A stretch of 18,837 bases of DNA from an uncultured Ruminococcus sp. (lineage in GTDB: Bacteria; Bacillota; Clostridia; Oscillospirales; Ruminococcaceae): NCBI GenBank assembly GCA_900553675.1, contig USEH01000017.1:1-18837 (forward strand), read 5' to 3'. Both the position numbers and the translations under genes were made by a program. The notes beneath the pieces are model-generated. The model was not told the DNA's origin. It worked only from the letters and a program-made list of their open reading frames with translations, and did no database searches. Below are positions 15,758 to 18,837 of the stretch, in pieces. The number at the start of each line of letters is the position of its first letter. The first letter of the stretch is position 1.

Positions 15758-17068
15758 TCACCATTTTGTATAGGATAAATCCGAGATATGCTCGCCAACA
15801 ACGACCGGATCGGAACCGTCTGTCGGAACGGCAACTACTATATTCATTTGATAATTCTGTAATTGATTCTGCTCCATAAAGCCCAGAAAGATATAGCTGT
15901 CGTCTGCGCCCATGATGAGAACACGGGAAACGAAATCGGAGACGTTAAGATTTTCAACATTTGTTTTATAGACCTCACTGCCGGATTCGTCCTTGCCAAC
16001 AATCGTAAGCGAGTTTCCGGAGGTCTTGACCATAGCATACATCACGCCGTTTGAATATAAAAAGCCGCAGATGCTGCCCTTAGGATTTTCTGTATACTCA
16101 TAGCGGCTGCCGTATTCCGAAAAGTCAAAGGCGACAATTTTTTTGATTTGACCGTCGCCGTAATCAAGACGGTAGGCTGTGGCTCCTCCTGCGTAATCGG
16201 GAAAGCTGCTGTAAAAATCTATACCATCGGCGTCGCCGGATTCGGAAAAGGAACACCACGATTCATCGACGCTTTGGGAAACAAGCTCGGTTTCCTCGCC
16301 GCTGTTCAAATCCCATTTATAGGCGCAGACCGAAGCCTTGCCCGAACCTTCATTATATGCCGCCGCATAGTAAAAGCTGTTGTCGTAAAGGTATTGGCTG
16401 CCGCTATGCATTTTTATATTCTTTCTGAAAAGCTCGGTTTTTTCCTTGGTTTTAAGATTTAATCGGGTGCCGATATGCGTAGTGCCGTCGTCGCCGTAAA
16501 TAACAGACATCGCGATAGCACAGCCCTTTCCGAAGGAATGGTTGCTTTGGGCTTCCTCCGGCGATACTATTTCGCCAAGCCTTGTTTTTACCTTGGTTTC
16601 CAAATTCATACACCAGATCACATTGGATATGTGCAATTTAGTACTGTCGGATACGCTTTCGCTGCTGAGCCAGTAAAGTCTGCCATCGTCATAGACTATG
16701 TTGTCCAAAGCACCGCCAAAGCAAGCTTGGCAGGTATTTTTGTTGTGCTGACAGCCAGATATATCGCACAAAATCTCACATTTAAGAGTGGTCTTATCCA
16801 TGCGGTAGAGCACATGATGCATAAATGCTTGTCCGACAATATAATAGCAGTCGCCGCCGTCGCAAACCGATCTGCATATAAAGCCTGCGGGATCATATCC
16901 TTCAAGGAAAGACGTATCTACAAGCTTTTTCTCGATTTCCGCCCTTTCCTCCTCCGAGATAATATTTAAATCTTCGGCGACAGTGGTCACGGCTGTATCG
17001 CTCGGCTGAGTCCCACATGACACAAGCAGAATCACGGATAAAAGAATAAGCAGACAGATTTTTTTCAT
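15758..17068 (-). CDS. CCHC propeller-like lipoprotein, subfamily C (copy 1, operon leader)
   Basis: The 436-residue protein is the first gene of the long minus-strand unit. AAAGGA lies seven bases before the ATG. Lipobox LVSC gives Cys18 as anchor, then follows a charged linker with ISEEERAEIEKKL (possibly helical). The motif is C101-x4-C106-x-H108-x4-C113, but its inner residues (DISG) differ from the usual KPE. The HRG strand of most paralogues is not found here. Blades include VYDDGRLYWLSS, LYDNSFYYAAAYNEG and SNGVMYAMVKTSG. It is the most diverged copy and resembles copy 5 in length and linker. Confidence 0.88.
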   Translation of the reverse strand: MKKICLLILLSVILLVSCGTQPSDTAVTTVAEDLNIISEEERAEIEKKLVDTSFLEGYDPAGFICRSVCDGGDCYYIVGQAFMHHVLYRMDKTTLKCEILCDISGCQHNKNTCQACFGGALDNIVYDDGRLYWLSSESVSDSTKLHISNVIWCMNLETKVKTRLGEIVSPEEAQSNHSFGKGCAIAMSVIYGDDGTTHIGTRLNLKTKEKTELFRKNIKMHSGSQYLYDNSFYYAAAYNEGSGKASVCAYKWDLNSGEETELVSQSVDESWCSFSESGDADGIDFYSSFPDYAGGATAYRLDYGDGQIKKIVAFDFSEYGSRYEYTENPKGSICGFLYSNGVMYAMVKTSGNSLTIVGKDESGSEVYKTNVENLNVSDFVSRVLIMGADDSYIFLGFMEQNQLQNYQMNIVVAVPTDGSDPVVVGEHISDLSYTKW

Positions 17069-17091
17069 GATGTATCCTTTCTGACACTAAG

Positions 17092-17170
17092 GATTGGCAG
17101 GCACTTTGGGCGTATTTAACGGGCGGAAAATGCGCTGCCCAAAGGCTGAATATGTATGAATTAGCCAATC
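17092..17170 (-). other. Structured 5' leader of the lipoprotein operon
   Basis: Between the promoter and the first gene two nested inverted repeats occur: outer GATTGGC (17092-17098) with GCCAATC (17164-17170), inner CTTTGGGC (17104-17111) with GCCCAAAG (17137-17144). The inner repeat encloses 25 bases rich in GGCG/CGCC. The transcript could fold into a stem-loop in a leader of about 125 bases. No known riboswitch class is recognised. Confidence 0.45.
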
Positions 17171-17199
17171 TGGAAAGATAAAAATTTTGTTCCAATTTT

Positions 17200-17228
17200 A
17201 GTATAGCGCAGTTATGCTTTTATGTCAA
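17200..17228 (-). promoter_or_regulatory. Sigma-A promoter of the lipoprotein/ABC operon
   Basis: On the minus strand TTGACA (17228-17223) and TATACT (17205-17200) stand exactly 17 bases apart. Transcription should begin near 17193 and read through the lipoprotein array towards the ABC genes, since no terminator-like hairpin is visible between them. Confidence 0.9.
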
Positions 17229-17264
17229 GCGTTTTTGCCGGACTAACTCCTCGATTGCCTCTTA

Positions 17265-17293
17265 TTGACATTATCACTTTTATGTGATAAACT
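17265..17293 (+). promoter_or_regulatory. Divergent promoter with palindromic operator in its spacer
   Basis: TTGACA (17265-17270) and an extended -10, TG-A-TAAACT (-10 at 17288-17293), are 17 bases apart. The spacer is filled by a perfect inverted repeat, TTATCAC (17271-17277) and GTGATAA (17284-17290) around six bases. A dimeric regulator bound here would block RNA polymerase. The -35 boxes of this and the minus-strand promoter are only 36 bases apart. Confidence 0.75.
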
Positions 17294-17347
17294 GTAATTA
17301 TATTAATTCCGTACAAAACTGAACTGCCTAAAAAGCAGGGTTAACCT

Positions 17348-18586
17348 ATGAGAAAAATGTTAGCATTGTGCATATGCGCTATGCTGCTTTTGTGTTCCTG
17401 TTCAAATACATCAGATTCCGGTCAATTTGGTACGTCAGACTATCTTTCGGACTACGACGTTCCGCTCGGTTTTAATCAGGGGCTGCTGCGCTTTTGCAGA
17501 TCTGATGATGTCTACTACAGCATAGTCCCGGCAGATACCGGCAGCCGGATTATGTTCAGCGACCCCAAAAGTGGTATTTCGGGATGTCTCTGCTCCCGCC
17601 CCGAATGTCTGCATAACAACGCCGATTGCGGAGCCTATGTTTTGTCCTCCCACGGCAGTGGACTTCAGGTGTACGACGGATATCTCTATTTCGTTGCCAC
17701 AGACCCGAATGATGCGCTTAAGAAATGTATCTATCGCGAAGCATTAGACGGTACGGCGCGCACAGAGATCAAAACACTTCCTGCGCAGAGCTACGAATTT
17801 AACTCCGATATGTATACCCAGTTCCACAGGGACTACTGCTATTTTGCAGGGGTGAAAAACATGGTTGACGGCGCAGCTCAGTCGTATAACGTTTCAATAG
17901 CTGCTGAGGAGCTGTCTAAGAGTAAAGAAAGCTTACAGATATTTAATAAGGACTACGCCGCAGAGTTTCTGAGCTTTCGTATGCAGATAATCGGTACCAA
18001 GATATATTACGAGGTCTCGACTGCCGAGAGAAAGCAGGCGAATGCCTTTGAATATGAAAACTGCAAAATCGAGCTTTACTGTTATGACATTATATCCCGG
18101 AAATCCGAGACGATATACAACGGTGAGGTTCCAATCGCTGCAAAAGAGATATGGATTGAGCCCGAGAAATGTATGTATTTTACAGCTATTGACGGGTCAG
18201 ACGCGATTTACAGTCTCGACTTTGCGTCGGGTGAGACTTCCCTGCTGTTTGAAGTGTCCGACAGCGATCAAGCGGCTTTGCCGTTTTTAGGAGACAACCT
18301 TGCAATCACGATCGCCGACGGCAAAATCATCGTCAAAGACTTTTCGGGCAGCATTCTCTTAGAAAAAGACGTGACCAAAACCGAGAGCAATTTTTCAGAC
18401 GGAGCATTCGGGGTGGGAAGAATGTATGCCGCCTCGGACGACGAATACATCTATTACAGCTACAACACGCTTAAAAGCTTCGCGGCATACCCGCTTGACG
18501 GCTCCGAGCCCGTTATTCTCTGGCAGTCGGAAAAAACGGAGATGCCGGCTGTTCCTAAAATCGTGAAGCCTGCGAAAGGAAAATAG
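17348..18586 (+). CDS. CCHC propeller-like lipoprotein, subfamily B (divergent copy)
   Basis: The 412-residue protein is transcribed away from the array but belongs to the same family. AGGG lies about nine bases before the ATG. The signal ends LCSC with Cys18 as anchor. The segment TSDYLSDYDVPLGFNQGLLRFC marks it as subfamily B. The motif is C82-x4-C87-x-H89-x4-C94 after DPKSGISG. Blades include VYDGYLYFVATD, REALDGTARTEI, FHRDYCYFAGV and YNGEVPIAAKEIWIEPEKCMYF. Unlike the array copies it has a C-terminal extension after VILWQSEK ending in a Pro- and Lys-rich tail. The promoter with a palindromic operator suggests it is regulated separately from the array or together with it by one factor. 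Confidence 0.9.
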   Translation: MRKMLALCICAMLLLCSCSNTSDSGQFGTSDYLSDYDVPLGFNQGLLRFCRSDDVYYSIVPADTGSRIMFSDPKSGISGCLCSRPECLHNNADCGAYVLSSHGSGLQVYDGYLYFVATDPNDALKKCIYREALDGTARTEIKTLPAQSYEFNSDMYTQFHRDYCYFAGVKNMVDGAAQSYNVSIAAEELSKSKESLQIFNKDYAAEFLSFRMQIIGTKIYYEVSTAERKQANAFEYENCKIELYCYDIISRKSETIYNGEVPIAAKEIWIEPEKCMYFTAIDGSDAIYSLDFASGETSLLFEVSDSDQAALPFLGDNLAITIADGKIIVKDFSGSILLEKDVTKTESNFSDGAFGVGRMYAASDDEYIYYSYNTLKSFAAYPLDGSEPVILWQSEKTEMPAVPKIVKPAKGK

Positions 18587-18782
18587 CTCTATGGCTTAGG
18601 CTTCAGAGCATTAAGGGCTGACGATTATGGGGGGAGTTTGGAGGGGATTTTTGCTTTGTTATGCTCCGGTATTTGGCGCTTTAGCTGTCTGAAAGCTAAT
18701 TACAATTCAAAATGTTTCCACTGATATATAAAAGAAAAAAGTCTGCAAACCGCGTAGATAAACGGTTTGCAGACTTTTAATC
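18587..18782. other. Intergenic region between lipoprotein gene and tRNA
   Basis: No credible gene is visible. It holds a strong 16-bp hairpin near its right end that terminates the tRNA transcript and may also stop readthrough from the lipoprotein gene. Confidence 0.6.
18737..18778. terminator. Strong intrinsic terminator downstream of tRNA-Trp
   Basis: AAAAGTCTGCAAACCG (18737-18752) and CGGTTTGCAGACTTTT (18763-18778) form a perfect 16-bp stem with a 10-base loop. On the minus strand it is followed by TTCTTTTATA after an unbroken T6 run, ideal for ending the tRNA transcript. On the plus strand the T-run is shorter (TTTT). Confidence 0.92.
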
Positions 18783-18837
18783 TGGCAGGGGCAGAAGGAC
18801 TTGAACCCTCGGCACGCGGTTTTGGAGACCGCTGCTC
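18783..18837 (-). tRNA. tRNA-Trp (CCA anticodon), 5' part beyond window
   Basis: The minus strand shows an anticodon stem GCGGT/ACCGC with loop CTCCAAA (anticodon CCA, Trp), a T-arm GAGGG-TTCAAGT-CCTTC, the 3' acceptor strand TGCCCCT, discriminator G and an encoded CCA end at 18785-18783. The 5' acceptor strand and most of the D-arm lie outside the window. Confidence 0.93.

Noticed and set aside
10881..16969. Several plus-strand frames of 80-164 codons inside the lipoprotein array
   Set aside because: They are antisense shadows of genes with clear signals, motifs and binding sites on the minus strand.
9651..18586. Reading the Cys/His motif as a c-type haem site
   Set aside because: The spacing is C-x4-C-x-H, not C-x2-C-H (or the rare Cx3CH/Cx4CH forms with adjacent His), so haem attachment is not supported.
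18783..18837. tRNA-Trp as an integration site for an island carrying the array
   Set aside because: No integrase, recombinase or direct repeat of the tRNA end is seen in the window.

Overview
The window looks like a chromosomal segment from a low-to-mid GC Gram-positive bacterium, most likely a gut-type Clostridia (Oscillospiraceae/Ruminococcaceae-like; this is an inference from style, not a database match). The grounds are AGGAGG-type ribosome binding sites, several near-consensus sigma-A promoters (TTGACA-N17-TATAAT type), many Cys-anchored lipoproteins and no outer-membrane genes.

Layout. (1) 1-513, minus: 5' part of an AT-rich collagen-like (Gly-X-Y) lipoprotein gene that runs off the left edge. 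(2) 771-3589, plus: a two-gene operon with its own sigma-A promoter and a terminator. It encodes a CAT/E2-fold acyltransferase-like protein whose usual catalytic His is Glu, and an AMP-forming acyl-CoA ligase. (3) 5698-3599, minus: a promoter-driven operon for a zinc-ribbon four-TM protein, an 83-residue two-TM protein, a 46-residue single-TM protein and a membrane-anchored PstS-like binding protein. (4) 17228-5726, minus: an apparently single transcription unit of about 11.5 kb. It starts at a consensus sigma-A promoter and a structured leader, and continues with six tandem paralogous lipoprotein genes (one frameshifted), a remnant of a seventh, an ABC ATPase, a large internally duplicated ABC permease and an orphan 210-residue protein, then a terminator. 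(5) 17265-18586, plus: another member of the same lipoprotein family, transcribed divergently from a promoter whose -35/-10 spacer holds a perfect 7-6-7 palindrome. (6) 18783-18837, minus: 3' part of a CCA-encoding tRNA-Trp gene with a strong terminator.

The most notable content is the lipoprotein family in (4) and (5). All seven members have a short lipoprotein signal and repeated propeller-like blades. Six intact members carry an invariant C-x4-C-x-H-x4-C motif shortly after the first blade, and the seventh is broken exactly inside that motif. Linkage to a dedicated ABC transporter under one promoter suggests a surface system in which diversified putatively metal-binding or disulfide-stapled beta-propeller lipoproteins work with an ABC-2-type transporter. 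The function is unknown. Array order by subfamily (C-A-B-B-C-A plus an A-like remnant) points to segmental duplication followed by decay.
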